From Entophlyctis helioformis (Eukaryota; Chytridiomycota; Chytridiomycetes; Chytridiales; Chytriomycetaceae), in contig JAHLKH010000259.1 in assembly GCA_025526915.1 (NCBI GenBank), forward strand, positions 1 through 29,621: a stretch of DNA of 29,621 nt. The letters are read 5' to 3'. Below, piece after piece: positions 1 through 10,134 of the stretch. The notes under the pieces are model-generated. The model did no database searches, was not told where the DNA came from, and saw only the letters and a list, made by a program, of their open reading frames with translations. A program made the translations under genes and the position numbers. The stretch's first letter is position 1; every line of letters starts with the position of its first letter.

Positions 1-536
1 ATCCGACAGCACGCCCTCGTTGCTTCCCAGACCTGCAGCACGGGATTGTACACCATGTCCCCGACGACTGCAACACCCACACACCCCACGCGAGAAAGAA
101 ATGCAAGTGTGAGCGACGGGCTGGTCATGGCATTCACTCCCCAAGCACACGCCTCTTTGCAAACAAGTCGGTGCTGGCTTGCCTTTGACCGTGTTGGATG
201 CATTCAGGTTCCGAATGAGCGTCGGCTTCTTTGGCTCGGCGCGCTGCATTTTTACATTGGGTTGGACGTAGCGGTTAGTGATGCATGCCCGATCGGCAGT
301 GGAGGCCACGCGATGGTGCGTGCACGAGTGTGTGTGTATGGGTGGGCATGTTCTTGCCTTCGGGAGACTCTGCTTGTGTGCTGGCGGCTTGGTTGCTGTC
401 CGATACTGCGGCATCGAGGACATGCTGGATGAGCCACTTATGGATGTGCGGCCAGCATCGCGATCCTCTATCATGGGCCAGTTGAGCCAGTTGAGCCAGT
501 TGAGCCAGTTGAGCCAGTGGGTAGCCATACGCCGTG
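1..536. other. Gene-free left edge
   Basis: I see no convincing coding exon here. A 128-codon open frame on the plus strand (46-432) has no recognisable domain and a cysteine- and tryptophan-rich composition typical of chance ORFs. The stretch lies 3' of the minus-strand gene that ends at 537 and probably holds its 3' untranslated region. Confidence 0.5.
482..517. repeat. 9-bp tandem repeat, four copies
   Basis: Four perfect copies of TTGAGCCAG lie 20 bp beyond the stop codon of the Byr4/Bfa1-like gene, presumably in its 3' untranslated region. Confidence 0.95.
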
Positions 537-3320
537 TTAGCAAGACACGTGCGCTCTGAAATGGATTGTGGAGGCGGGCGATGATGGCGACAGACGGCTA
601 CTCAACCCATGGTTCCGTGTGTGCGCGCCAACTGGCCACGAGTAGTGGGCGGGCCGTTGCATGGATGACTTGGACGCTTGCAGTGTCTTGCCAGAGGCAT
701 GAGTGCCGCCGGTCAATGGCTTTCCAACCAAACTCGGATTGGGAGGCAAGGGCGGTGCCGCCGCAGTCAGATATCTGCTGCCTTGGCTCTGCCCAAGAGC
801 GCGTGGCCGCTGTCGCGTTGTCGGGGTGCCTGCCGACTCTGCCAAACCAGCTGCCGGTGACATGGACGATGCCGAGCCACCGGCGTGGACACCAGACAGC
901 CCTGCGGGCCGACGACTTGGTGTGGCTACCGGGATATCCTCGATATGATCAAGCTCGGTCCCGTCGCCCTCATGCCCCGTCGCTCTTGGCCGCCGAAGCA
1001 TCTTGGGGCCAGCCGGCGACGCGACCGACGCAGCACTTGGCTTTGGAATGCTGCTGCTGCCGCTTTGCAGGCTGCGGATGTTGCGAATGCCGCTCGCTGG
1101 CCGTGATGGAGCCGCCGACGCTGTTGTGCTGGCCCGCTGAGCAGGCGGTGCACCGATCCGCGACGCAGACATGGGTGTTGCAGAGGATGTGGAAGCTGAG
1201 CTCGCCGGTCGTGCACCACGCTGCACGTTTGCTGTTGCAGTCTTTCGAACAGCAGAGGAGGGTGCAGTTGCCACGGAAGATGGCTGTGCATTAGACGCTG
1301 ACGGCAGCGCGGCCGAACCTGTGGATGGGGCAATGGTGCTCGCGGTGCTGGTCGAGCGACGCGTGCCAGTTGCTCCAGTGGTTTTTGGCAGCGTGGCAGA
1401 CGGAGTTCGGGTCGATGGTGCTGGCTGGACAGATCGGCTTGGCTTGCTCTGCTGGTCTCTGGCCTGCAGATGCTGCTGTGGCTGCGGCTCTTGTCGTGCT
1501 TGGGGAGCAGTCTTTTGGATCGTTGGCTGTGGGCCGGGATGGGCTGCTGCAGATCGATCGGCCGGCTGAGCAGCAACTGTGTGTTCCATGCCAATGGACG
1601 TATGCGAGCCAGCGTGCGTTCCAGAGTCTCTTGCACCAGGGCTGTCGGAAGGCTTTGCTGCATGGACTGATGTAAGCGCAGGATCGCCCACTTGCTTTGC
1701 CGCCTCTGATGCTGAGCTGTCCCATGCATCCTCGGATTGCCACTGCTGGTCAGCAATGCCGCGCGGCATGATGTGAAGAGGGTTGGCCGACATGGATGCT
1801 GGCTGGGGAAGCAACGACGTGTGCGACAGCCCCAACGAGCACATGGCCGGGCTGCTTTGGGATCGCATGGATGCCAGCCGTGCTTGCAGACGCTCGGCAA
1901 ACACATTCGTGGACGTGCTGCTCGGCAGATCCAGGCCAGCGTTTGCGTCATCCGCGTCAGACTCGGTGTAACGCAGCAACCCAAGAGCGTGCTGGCTGGA
2001 TGCATGTGGGGCGTGACTCGCAGTGGCGAACATGACTGCCGGAGTGATAAGACGCGGCCCGCGGGCAGTGGTTGGGGCAGGCTGAGTTGCAAGTCGGAGG
2101 GGTTGTGACTGGCCATGGCAATCGATCTGGTCGGGATAGCTTGCGGTTGCTGTCTGGTGGTTCTGGACAAGCGACACGCTGTCAATGGGAACGGCGTCGA
2201 GCAAATCCAGATCATCATCAGGGTCCTGGTGTTGCATGCTGGATGCCGGCGCATAGGACTGGACCGTGTGCAGGACGAGGTCCTGGGATTGCAAAGGGAA
2301 ATCAATGTCGTCAAAGCCCTCGTCGTCACTTTCGGATGCAACCACGGACGCGTTGGAGCTGGGGACCGGGCTGTGCAGGTATCTCCGGCCAAACGATGAG
2401 GACGACGACGACAGGGCTGGCGACGAAATGACGCTGGACAAATGGTGGTGATGTGGCGGAGGCGTTGGGTGGTGCTGGTGCTGGTGCTGGTGCTGGCTAT
2501 GATGCACGGTGCTGAGCTCTGCGCCGGCTGCATCGTGTCCATGCGATGCGATCTCGCTCTGCTGTTTGGCCGTCTTGGCGAACGCCTGGCCGCGGTGACT
2601 GTGGCTGCTGTGGTCCAGGGACAGATGGATTGTGACGGGCGATGCCGACGCGGAGATGGACGGGGACGAGACTGCTGTTGAAGTGCTTGTGCTTGCAGCT
2701 GGAGGCGCTGCGCGAAGAGAGCTGGGATGGGGAGCGGCATGGGCAGAGGCATCGCTGCTGCTGGTGCTGGTGCTTGTACTTGCGACCGGCATCGACGGTG
2801 CATCCAGGTCGTCCATCAAGTCGAGGGCCGAGTCCAAGTCCTCGACAATCGCGCCCCACGAGTTGTCGTTCAGGGACGCAAGATGGCCGCGATGGTTGAC
2901 GGCAAGCAGCGCAGACTGCCGACCAGAGGGCGAGAGCGGCTCGTGCAGGCCGTCGTCAGCGTCAGCGTCGCTGTCGAGTCCAAACAGGCTGCCACAGTCG
3001 CCGTTGTCTGCATCCAGGTCTCCATTGTCGTCGTTGCCGTTGCTGGGCATGGCGTCTTCCAGATCAGCCTTCGCGTCCTTGTTCGCGTCGCTTGGCCCTG
3101 CGAGCACAGACAAGGCGTCTGCGTCTCGGCTGATGCAGGCGTCTGTGTCCAAGGGCACGCCGTCGGTGGGGGTTTCCTCTGCATCGCTGCTGCGCTGGCC
3201 ACAGTCTGATGCAGGTGCAGGTGCAGACGCAGACGCAGATGCAGACGCAGATGCCGCAGCGGTGGTGCTGTTGCGTATTCCAGGCGTCTGCTCTGCCCAG
3301 GCTTCGACGGGCGCCAACAT
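537..3320 (-). CDS. Byr4/Bfa1-like, intrinsically disordered protein
   Basis: This is a single open frame of 927 codons from the ATG at 3320; an in-frame ATG at 3398 would overlap the first eIF4A exon and is less likely. The product is Ser/Ala/Gln/Pro-rich and mostly disordered, with poly-(SA), poly-(QH) and poly-S tracts. Three features recall Byr4/Bfa1, the scaffold half of the two-part GAP that restrains the septation/mitotic-exit GTPase at the spindle pole. These are acidic patches around residue 150 (SWGAIVEDLD) and in the first half (DDEGFDDIDFPL), basic stretches with IRNIRSLQS and SIPKPS, and a block near residue 785 with GDGTELDHIEDIP. That last block resembles the conserved GDGTELD..DDLP signature of the family as I remember it. 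No intron is needed. The family call rests mainly on this one motif and the acidic patches; the alternative is an unrelated disordered protein. Confidence 0.5.
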   Translation of the reverse strand: MLAPVEAWAEQTPGIRNSTTAAASASASASASAPAPASDCGQRSSDAEETPTDGVPLDTDACISRDADALSVLAGPSDANKDAKADLEDAMPSNGNDDNGDLDADNGDCGSLFGLDSDADADDGLHEPLSPSGRQSALLAVNHRGHLASLNDNSWGAIVEDLDSALDLMDDLDAPSMPVASTSTSTSSSDASAHAAPHPSSLRAAPPAASTSTSTAVSSPSISASASPVTIHLSLDHSSHSHRGQAFAKTAKQQSEIASHGHDAAGAELSTVHHSQHQHQHQHHPTPPPHHHHLSSVISSPALSSSSSSFGRRYLHSPVPSSNASVVASESDDEGFDDIDFPLQSQDLVLHTVQSYAPASSMQHQDPDDDLDLLDAVPIDSVSLVQNHQTATASYPDQIDCHGQSQPLRLATQPAPTTARGPRLITPAVMFATASHAPHASSQHALGLLRYTESDADDANAGLDLPSSTSTNVFAERLQARLASMRSQSSPAMCSLGLSHTSLLPQPASMSANPLHIMPRGIADQQWQSEDAWDSSASEAAKQVGDPALTSVHAAKPSDSPGARDSGTHAGSHTSIGMEHTVAAQPADRSAAAHPGPQPTIQKTAPQARQEPQPQQHLQARDQQSKPSRSVQPAPSTRTPSATLPKTTGATGTRRSTSTASTIAPSTGSAALPSASNAQPSSVATAPSSAVRKTATANVQRGARPASSASTSSATPMSASRIGAPPAQRASTTASAAPSRPASGIRNIRSLQSGSSSIPKPSAASVASPAGPKMLRRPRATGHEGDGTELDHIEDIPVATPSRRPAGLSGVHAGGSASSMSPAAGLAESAGTPTTRQRPRALGQSQGSRYLTAAAPPLPPNPSLVGKPLTGGTHASGKTLQASKSSMQRPAHYSWPVGAHTRNHGLSSRLSPSSPASTIHFRAHVSC

Positions 3321-3367
3321 TTGCCAAAAGAAATTTTGGGACACTTTTTTTTTGCGGCACACTTGAA
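3321..3367. promoter_or_regulatory. 47-bp divergent promoter, Byr4-like / eIF4A
   Basis: Only 47 bp separate the two divergent start codons. The stretch is A/T-rich compared with its surroundings and contains a run of eight T (3347-3354), a plausible nucleosome-poor core. The long first intron of eIF4A may carry further control elements. Confidence 0.5.
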
Positions 3368-5634
3368 ATGACTGACAAGTGAGTGGCGGCTGGTGCATGC
3401 GTCGTGTGCGTGCAGGCGCCGTGTGCGTGCAGAGCCCCGTCTGCTGCCTTGCGCTGTCTGCGCTGTCTGCGCTGTCTGTTCAGTCTGTGCGGTCTGTGCG
3501 GTCTGTGCGGTTTGTGCGGTCTGTGCAGCGGCTCTGTCGTTTGGCGCTGGGCGGGCACCGGCGGCTGGCGGCAGCGAACGAATCGTCAACGGCCAGCGGA
3601 CAACGGGGCGGGCAGCGGGCGAGCAGGAGGCGGGCGAGCAGCCGCAGACGGCACCGCAGGCGGGCAGGAGGCGGCCGGTGCAGAGCCGCACGGCCGAGCG
3701 TTTGTCTGCAGCGTGCGCCGTCTCACCGCTCGGCACCGCTCGGCGCCGTGAGCGTCTGTCTCACGGATCTCCTGTGTCTCGCCTGGGCAGCTCGGGCGGG
3801 CTGTCGGGCTTTCGGCTCGCTGCTTGGACTGGCTCGCTGCGGACTGCGGGCTGCTTCTGCTTGCTGGCCTCCGCACGCCTCCGCAGGCAGGCTGCCGCCT
3901 CGACACCCGCCCGCTCTGCCTCCTCTGCCCCACCTGTCCGCCCGCCCACCTGTCCGCCCGCCCGTCGGAGCTTGCCTTTTTTTTCTGCACCGCTTTGCCC
4001 ACACACACTGACGCTGCGCTGTCTGCCTCTGTGCCGTGCTGTGCATCGCAGGCCTACTGACTCTGGCCTCGAGGACATTCGCGATGGCGAAATCCAGGTG
4101 CGTCTGCCTGTCTGTCTGTCTGTCTGTCTGCCTGCCTGTCTGTCTGTCTCTGCTGCGTCCATCGGCTGACTCGAATGGCGGCCGTCTGTGCATTCACCAT
4201 CGCAGACCAACTTCGACGAGCGCGCCGAGACCTTTGACGACATGAACCTCAAGAAGGACCTTCTCCGTGGTATCTTCGCCTACGGGTAAGCCCTGTCGCT
4301 GTTGCCTCCCACGCGCGCTGTCCAGCCCACCCCATCTCGAATGGACCACTCACTCTTCATCCTGCCGCGATGGTGTTTGGGTCACAGTTTCGAGCGTCCC
4401 TCGGTCATTCAGCAGCGCGCTATTCTGCCCGTTCTCCGCCGCCACGACGTCATCGCCCAGGCTCAGTCCGGTACCGGCAAGACCGCCACCTTCTCCATTT
4501 CGATCCTCCAGTCGATCGACGAGAACCTCAAGGAGTGCCAGGCTCTTGTCCTTGCCCCCACCCGTGAGCTGGCTCAGCAGATCCAGAAGGTCGTCCTCGC
4601 CCTCGGCGACTACCTCAAGATCGACTGCCACGCCTGCATTGGTGGCACCAACGTCCGCGAGGACTTTGAGCGCCTCCAGGCCGGCCCCCAGGTCGTTGTC
4701 GGCACCCCCGGCCGTGTCCTGGACATGATCAACCGTCGCGCTCTCCGCGCCGACAAGATCAAGATGTTCGTGCTTGACGAGGCCGATGAGATGCTCTCGC
4801 GCGGCTTCAAGGAGCAGATCTACAACGTCTTCCAGCTCCTCCCCACCGACGTCCAGGTCGTTCTCCTGTCGGCCACCATGCCCGCCGATGTGCTCGATGT
4901 CACCAAGAGCTTCATGAACGACCCCAAGCGCATTCTCGTCAAGCGCGATGAGCTCACCCTCGAGGGTATCAAGCAGTTCTTCATCGCTGTCGAGAAGGAG
5001 GACTGGAAGCTCGACACCCTTTGCGATCTCTACGAGACCGTCACTGTCACCCAGGCCGTCATTTTCTGCAACACCAAGAGGAAGGTCGACTGGCTCACCG
5101 AGATGATGCGCTCGCGTGACTTCACCGTGTCTGCCATGGTACGTTGCGCGCTTGTCTTTCTGCTGTGTTCTGTCCTCTCCTCTGGCATGCGCTGACAAGA
5201 GCACCCATTCCTTGCTTGAACAAATCACAGCACGGTGAGATGACCCAGCAGGAGCGCCAGTCGATCATGAACGAGTTCCGCTCGGGCTCGTCGCGTGTCC
5301 TCATCACCACCGACCTTCTGGCCCGTGGTATCGACGTCCAGCAGGTTTCGCTCGTTATCAACTACGACCTCCCCACCAACCGCGAGAACTACATTCACCG
5401 GTAAGCCTGAGTCTTGCGCCACTCAAACCAGCCATCCATTTGAACACTTTCTGACATTTGCTGTCACGTCTTCCGCTTGTCTTTTGCAGTATCGGTCGTG
5501 GTGGTCGTTTCGGTCGCAAGGGTGTTGCCATCAACTTTGTCACGACCGACGATGTCCCCATGCTCCGCGACATCGAGAAGTTCTACAACACCCAGGTCGA
5601 CGAGATGCCCCTGAACATTGCCGACCTTATTTGA
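3368..5634 (+). CDS. TIF1: Translation initiation factor eIF4A (DEAD-box RNA helicase)
   Basis: ATP-dependent RNA helicase of the eIF4F complex, which unwinds mRNA 5' leaders in the cytoplasm. Exons: 3368-3378, 4052-4097, 4206-4285, 4388-5138, 5231-5400, 5490-5634. All phases agree, giving 400 residues, the usual family length. The first coding exon is 11 nt (MTD plus two bases) before a 673-nt intron. Visible motifs: Q motif (FERPSVIQQ), motif I AQSGTGKT at residues 71-78, PTRELA, TPGR, DEAD at 176-179, [11 protein letters not shown], and motif [12 protein letters not shown], whose first arginine codon is split by an intron. The C-terminus [11 protein letters not shown] and the [12 protein letters not shown] block fit eIF4A rather than eIF4A3/FAL1. 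Codons are strongly C-ending, as expected for a highly expressed gene. Confidence 0.97.
3379..4051 (+). other. Long first intron of eIF4A with 9-bp repeats
   Basis: This 673-nt intron starts GTGAGT and ends CGCAG, and is far longer than its neighbours. It holds arrays of CTGTCTGCG (about 3457-3480) and GTCTGTGCG-like units (about 3482-3527), then C-rich CCGCCCACCTGTC repeats near 3935-3965. Open frames on both strands here are low-complexity by-products. Introns of this kind near the start codon can raise expression, but that is inference. Confidence 0.85.
4104..4152. repeat. CTGT/CCTG tetranucleotide array
   Basis: A microsatellite of CTGT and CCTG units fills much of eIF4A intron 2 (4098-4205). 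Confidence 0.9.
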
Positions 5635-6902
5635 TTTGACAACTGCGTCTCCTCCACCCTTGCATGCTTCCTGCTTTGCGCACCTCTCCCTCGCCTCCCT
5701 GCAGTGCTACGCGATACACCGAGTTCCCGTGCATGGTCTCTCTCTCCTCCCCCTCTCTCTCTTCTCCACATGTTGAAACAAAGTCGACTTTCATTCACTC
5801 GCTTCTTTTCCAGCGCTCTCTGGCGCAGCGCTTTCCTGATCGAGCTGGCGCCGCTCGCCTTCACGGGCCGATCCACGACTTGAACCAGCTCTCGCCAGCA
5901 TCTCAGGCAGCAGGACATCGTGCTGTGAAGCCATCGTCGCCTTCGTTTGCAGCAGCCAGACCCATGCCAAGCAACCCGCAGATCTCGCCACAAGCCTTGT
6001 TGTCGACCGCAGTGAAACCCATCAGCATTCGATCACAGCGTTGGAGTCCAGCGCAGTGAGTGCTGCATCTGCCTCGAGACGCCGTCCTCCAAGCCAAGCG
6101 AATGTCTCAAAGTATGCGATGGTCTCGCTTGCTGGTTGTTATGGTGGCAAAGGTGGCCGCCGCTGCAGCGACTTTGCACATGGACTTGGAGCAAACTGTT
6201 GGTGCACAAGCTAAGCGGACAGATGCCATGAGAAGAGCGGCTTCTGTCTTGGTTCGGCCGCTTGAAGACCACCGACTTGCCACTTGCATGCATTGGTGCA
6301 CTGGATGATCGAGTATCTGCTGTGTGGACATGGTTGCGCTTGCTGCGGCACGCCAACTGGCTGCCTGGCAAGATGCCAGTGCCGGATCCAGCCAGCACGG
6401 TCCAGCTCACTTGGCAGGCATGATGGCTACAGACGCTTGCGGCAGCTTGGCACAGCAGCGAGTGCAGCAGGCTGCCAGTCAGACATCGTCTGGACACGAG
6501 CTGTGCGTCGCGGGGCTGTCTGTGCCAGCCTGTGCCACATGTGCCATCCACGCGGCTGCTGTGTTTGCCTGCTCAGCCAACATCGGGACAGCATCCACAC
6601 ACGCAGCAGCCAACAGCCGCCGCACGCTGTGCTACTTGCCAGGCCAGCACAACCCAGCACAACCCAGCTTAGCCCAGCCCAGCCAGCCCAGTCGGCCATC
6701 AACAGCAGCAGCAGCAGCAGACGCACGCCAGCCATCCACAGCACCCGTCTTGGCCGTCTGGTTCCATCAAGCACCACCCAGCACACACTGCCAGCAACAA
6801 GCGCCGTCGGCAGGCAGCCAGTCGGCAGCCAGTCAAGCAGCCTTTGTCCAGCAAGCGCCGTTCCCACTTTGGTGCCGTGCTGTTTGTCGCCGCCACGCTC
6901 AG

Positions 6903-6944
6903 CTGTCGGCTGTCGGCTGTCGGCTGTCGGCTGTCGGCTGTCGG
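6903..6944. repeat. 7-bp tandem repeat CTGTCGG x6
   Basis: Six perfect copies of CTGTCGG in the gene-poor region. Confidence 0.95.
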
Positions 6945-7140
6945 CTGCTGTCCACAGCCAGCGGGCCGTGCTTTCCCGTCCAGGGCAGCCGCGCGTCCCT
7001 GCCGCATGCATAGTCCTTGCCACAGTCCCCGGTGAGCCGCTTCTGTCACAGTTGGATGGATGAGTGGCAGGGATCCATCCAGCATGCTGCGACTCGACAG
7101 ACACGCTCACCCGACCTTGGCTGCAGTGGCTTTGGCCGCC

Positions 7141-7193
7141 CAGACCAGACCAGACCAGACCAGACAGACAGACGGACAGACAGACGGACAGAC
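7141..7193. repeat. GACCA / GACAGACG repeat
   Basis: Copies of CAGAC and GACCA pass into GACAGACG units. It is a simple-sequence array with no coding content I can support. Confidence 0.85.
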
Positions 7194-8082
7194 GCGTCCT
7201 TGGCATGACAACAAGTGCTCTTGTGCAAAACGCGTCTGGTGCATTCCAGCGTCCAGGGCAGCAAGGATGACGCATCCAACATACCATTCCCACGCCACAG
7301 CAGCAGGCTTGCCATGCCGCGCAGGATCGAGGAACAGTCATGCAGGGGCTCGCCGGCCTTGAGCAACCGCTTCCTGCCCCGACAATAGGGCATCCCGAGC
7401 TTGCCTTGTGCCGTCTCCGTTTGTTGCCATGGCAACCGCGACAACCAACCAGTCAGCCAGACAGCCAGATACGCTCGCCCGCTGCTATGCTCCGGGAGGG
7501 GCCAGTGCATGGAAATGGCAACGGCAGCGGCAGCAGCGGATACCTCGGACGGCACTGGACGTGGCCCCTGTCCAGCCGTACGTCTCTGTGTCTGGGACTC
7601 GCTCCCGTGGCCCGCATTCCTCTGTGGCTGCAGCAGAACCGCCGTCACGCTCTCGTTGGTCCTGCTGCAGCCACAAGGCGGAGCGGATCCTGTTGCTGTG
7701 CAGACATTGGGCAAGTGGCAACGGCGCCGTTCTCGCCCGCCCTGTGCATGGAATGGCAAGGAATGCAGGCAAGCTCACGCAAGCGTGGCCAACAGCTGCC
7801 AGCCAGCCAGCCAGCCAGCTACTCATCCATCCGCTCGTGTGCTCGCGGCTCATGGGACTGCTCAAAACAACGCAGGACAGGACAGGGCATCGAGAAGGGA
7901 TGCAGACAAACGGACCAAGACCGCCTCGTACAACGCGACCCGAACCCCCATCTGCCACCGTGCTTGCAGGTGTAGCGCAAGTGCAAGTGCAAGTGCAACA
8001 GGAACCTGCCGACCCAGGCTTGCTCACTGCCCGCTCACCACGCGTCTGACCACACGGCTTGCCTGAGCAAAGCCAGAGCACC

Positions 8083-10070
8083 ATGCCCCGCTGCATCCGC
8101 GACACCGCACGCGGGATCCTACCATCCTGTTTCTTGCACGGCGTGGAGATTGAGCGGTCGGAGTTGGTCGGCAAACGCAGCAGCAGCAGCAGCAGCAGCA
8201 CGGAACAGATGGACTCGCCACATGAATTGACACTCCGCAGCCAAGTCGTGACTTTGCCCAGCAGCACAAGAAACAGCATGAAGACGCTCGAGCAGATGGT
8301 TGCTGAGCTTGTCTTGGCTTCACTTGTGGCTGCTATTGTCGTTATCATCAGCTCCTGCGAGGTAAGAGCGGCTCTTCCATCGACGGAATGCATGCGTTGT
8401 GGTGACAAAGCAGGCAGTTCTGGAGCAGCCTGTTGCTGCGCATGTTCGTGCGTGCGTGTACGTGCTGTTGGCGGGATTAGCATTTGGCGGGACATGGACA
8501 GCTGGATGGATGGATGCGGCATAAGGACTCTGTGTCTGCTTCATGTGTGTCTGGCGGCTGTCCATGAGTGCCACATACAACCGCCAACGCACAGCACTCG
8601 CACACTTGGCGGCTGTCTGGCTATCGCGCACTCTTTCGCTTCCCTGCTACTTGCTGGATCTGACTGCGCCTTTCCCACCTCCGACCTGCCTTGCCCATAA
8701 CGGTCGGCTTCATTGCTCAAATCTGTGGTTGTTTTCCTACCGCGCGTCTGTGGTTGACAGGCACCGTCCACCGCCAAGCTCGCAGTGGCAACAGTTGTCA
8801 CGGGAATCGCAATCGCTACCTGCGCAGGCTACGCCCTGACGCTCGTGGCCGGCGACATGGCCATGTTGCTCGGACCCTTCATCCTGGACTCGACGCCGAC
8901 AGCGGCTATCTGGCTGCTGTCTTTACAGTGTGAGTTGGTTGTTGCTGGTATCTCGTGTCCATTCTGCTGGCGTGCTTGCTGGCTCACATCGTCATCTGCA
9001 TGATATTGGCATCTGCCGCCTGGCTCTTTACAGGGTCGATGCTTCGCTCGCTCGCCTCGCTCGCCATTGCCGTATTTGGGCTGATCAAGGCCGCCATTGG
9101 ACCCGCCCTCGCATGCGCCGCGATGATTCAAGGAGCGCTCGTGTCGAATGTCATCCAGTGTTGCGCGGCTGTGGTGTTCTTCTTGGTGCCAGCGGCTGTC
9201 CTGCTCCTCTTGATGCGTTGTAAGTTGGCTGTCTGCACACCGTTGCCATGCAGTCTGTGCGCCAACATCGCATCATTCATCCGTCGCTCTCGTTCGCTTG
9301 GCAGACATTTCTGGCTCGCAGACGCAAGAGGACCAGCGACACGACGAAAGCAATCAGCCGGACGTCTCGCTATCCATCGCGGCACGTGTCAGGCTCCTCC
9401 TTCGTGCGCTCATAGGTGCCTTTCTTGCTGGCCGGCCTTTGGCCGTCGGGCAGTTTGCCGACCTGGCACTCATCGCCATTGCTGGCTATCTGATGCTTGG
9501 CGATGAGTGTCGCGGTGATCTGACCAGTAAGCGATTGGAACCCACAGCCAGGCATCATGGCCACCTTGTGATGCAGACACTTACACCTGTTTGGCGTCTC
9601 TGGCAAACAACAGGACTGCTGGCAGCAAAGCTGGGGTTCTCTGGCAGCCTGAAACCGGACGGACACGAAATTGTATGTCTGCGCATGAGATGCGTTTGCA
9701 TTGAGTCGTGCACATGCTGACGCGGTCAATGGCATCATCTGCGTCTTTCGCAACTTGCTTTTGGACAGACTCGGACTGCCACTGCCGCCACCACAACAGA
9801 TGTGGGCCAGTACGTGTATGACGACACGTGGCTGGCCGACATGATGGCTTGGCATGCAAGGACTCTCCGGCGGTCGACCCGCAACTATCGCGCCATCATG
9901 CAGCAGCTTGCGGCCGCGCTGCAGCTGCACGCACTACACATCCGCAGCCTGGCTCGCCACTGCAGATCACTTGAGCGGCGGGTTGCAGAATTCGAGCGAG
10001 CTGCCGAGGTCGACGAGCTCGATGAGGACGATGAGGACGATAACGAGGATGATGCAACCTCGAGCAAGTC

Positions 10071-10134
<64 letters not shown>

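Larger units (their letters stand above)
5635..8082. other. Gene-poor, repeat-rich region
   Basis: This 2.4-kb stretch follows the eIF4A stop and so includes its 3' untranslated region. Open frames are present on both strands (for example minus 6427-7341 and minus 7485-8522). They are Cys/Trp/Ser-rich, match no family I know, and run through simple repeats. Repeats include CTGTCGG at 6903-6944, GACCA/GACAGACG at 7141-7193 and CCAG near 7798-7820. I see no tRNA and no exon supported by both splice sites and domain content. Untranslated RNA cannot be excluded. Confidence 0.5.

Noticed and set aside
926..2803. Long minus-strand frame of 625 codons
   Set aside because: It overlaps the 927-codon Byr4-like frame in another phase and is Arg/Pro/Gln-rich translation of the same CAG-type repeats.
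4350..5228. Antisense frame of 292 codons over eIF4A
   Set aside because: It mirrors a codon-biased conserved gene. Such antisense frames are expected with strong C-ending codon use.
6427..7341. Minus-strand frame of 304 codons
   Set aside because: Cys/Trp-rich, contains translated simple repeats ([10 protein letters not shown]) and shows no domain or splice support.
7485..8522. Minus-strand frame of 345 codons
   Set aside because: It is low complexity, crosses repeats and overlaps the first exon of the phase-consistent membrane-protein model.
9748..9799. Earlier acceptor (after TTGGACAG) for exon 5 of the membrane protein
   Set aside because: It gives the wrong phase and a quick stop. The acceptor at 9798-9799 (CCACAACAG) keeps the frame.
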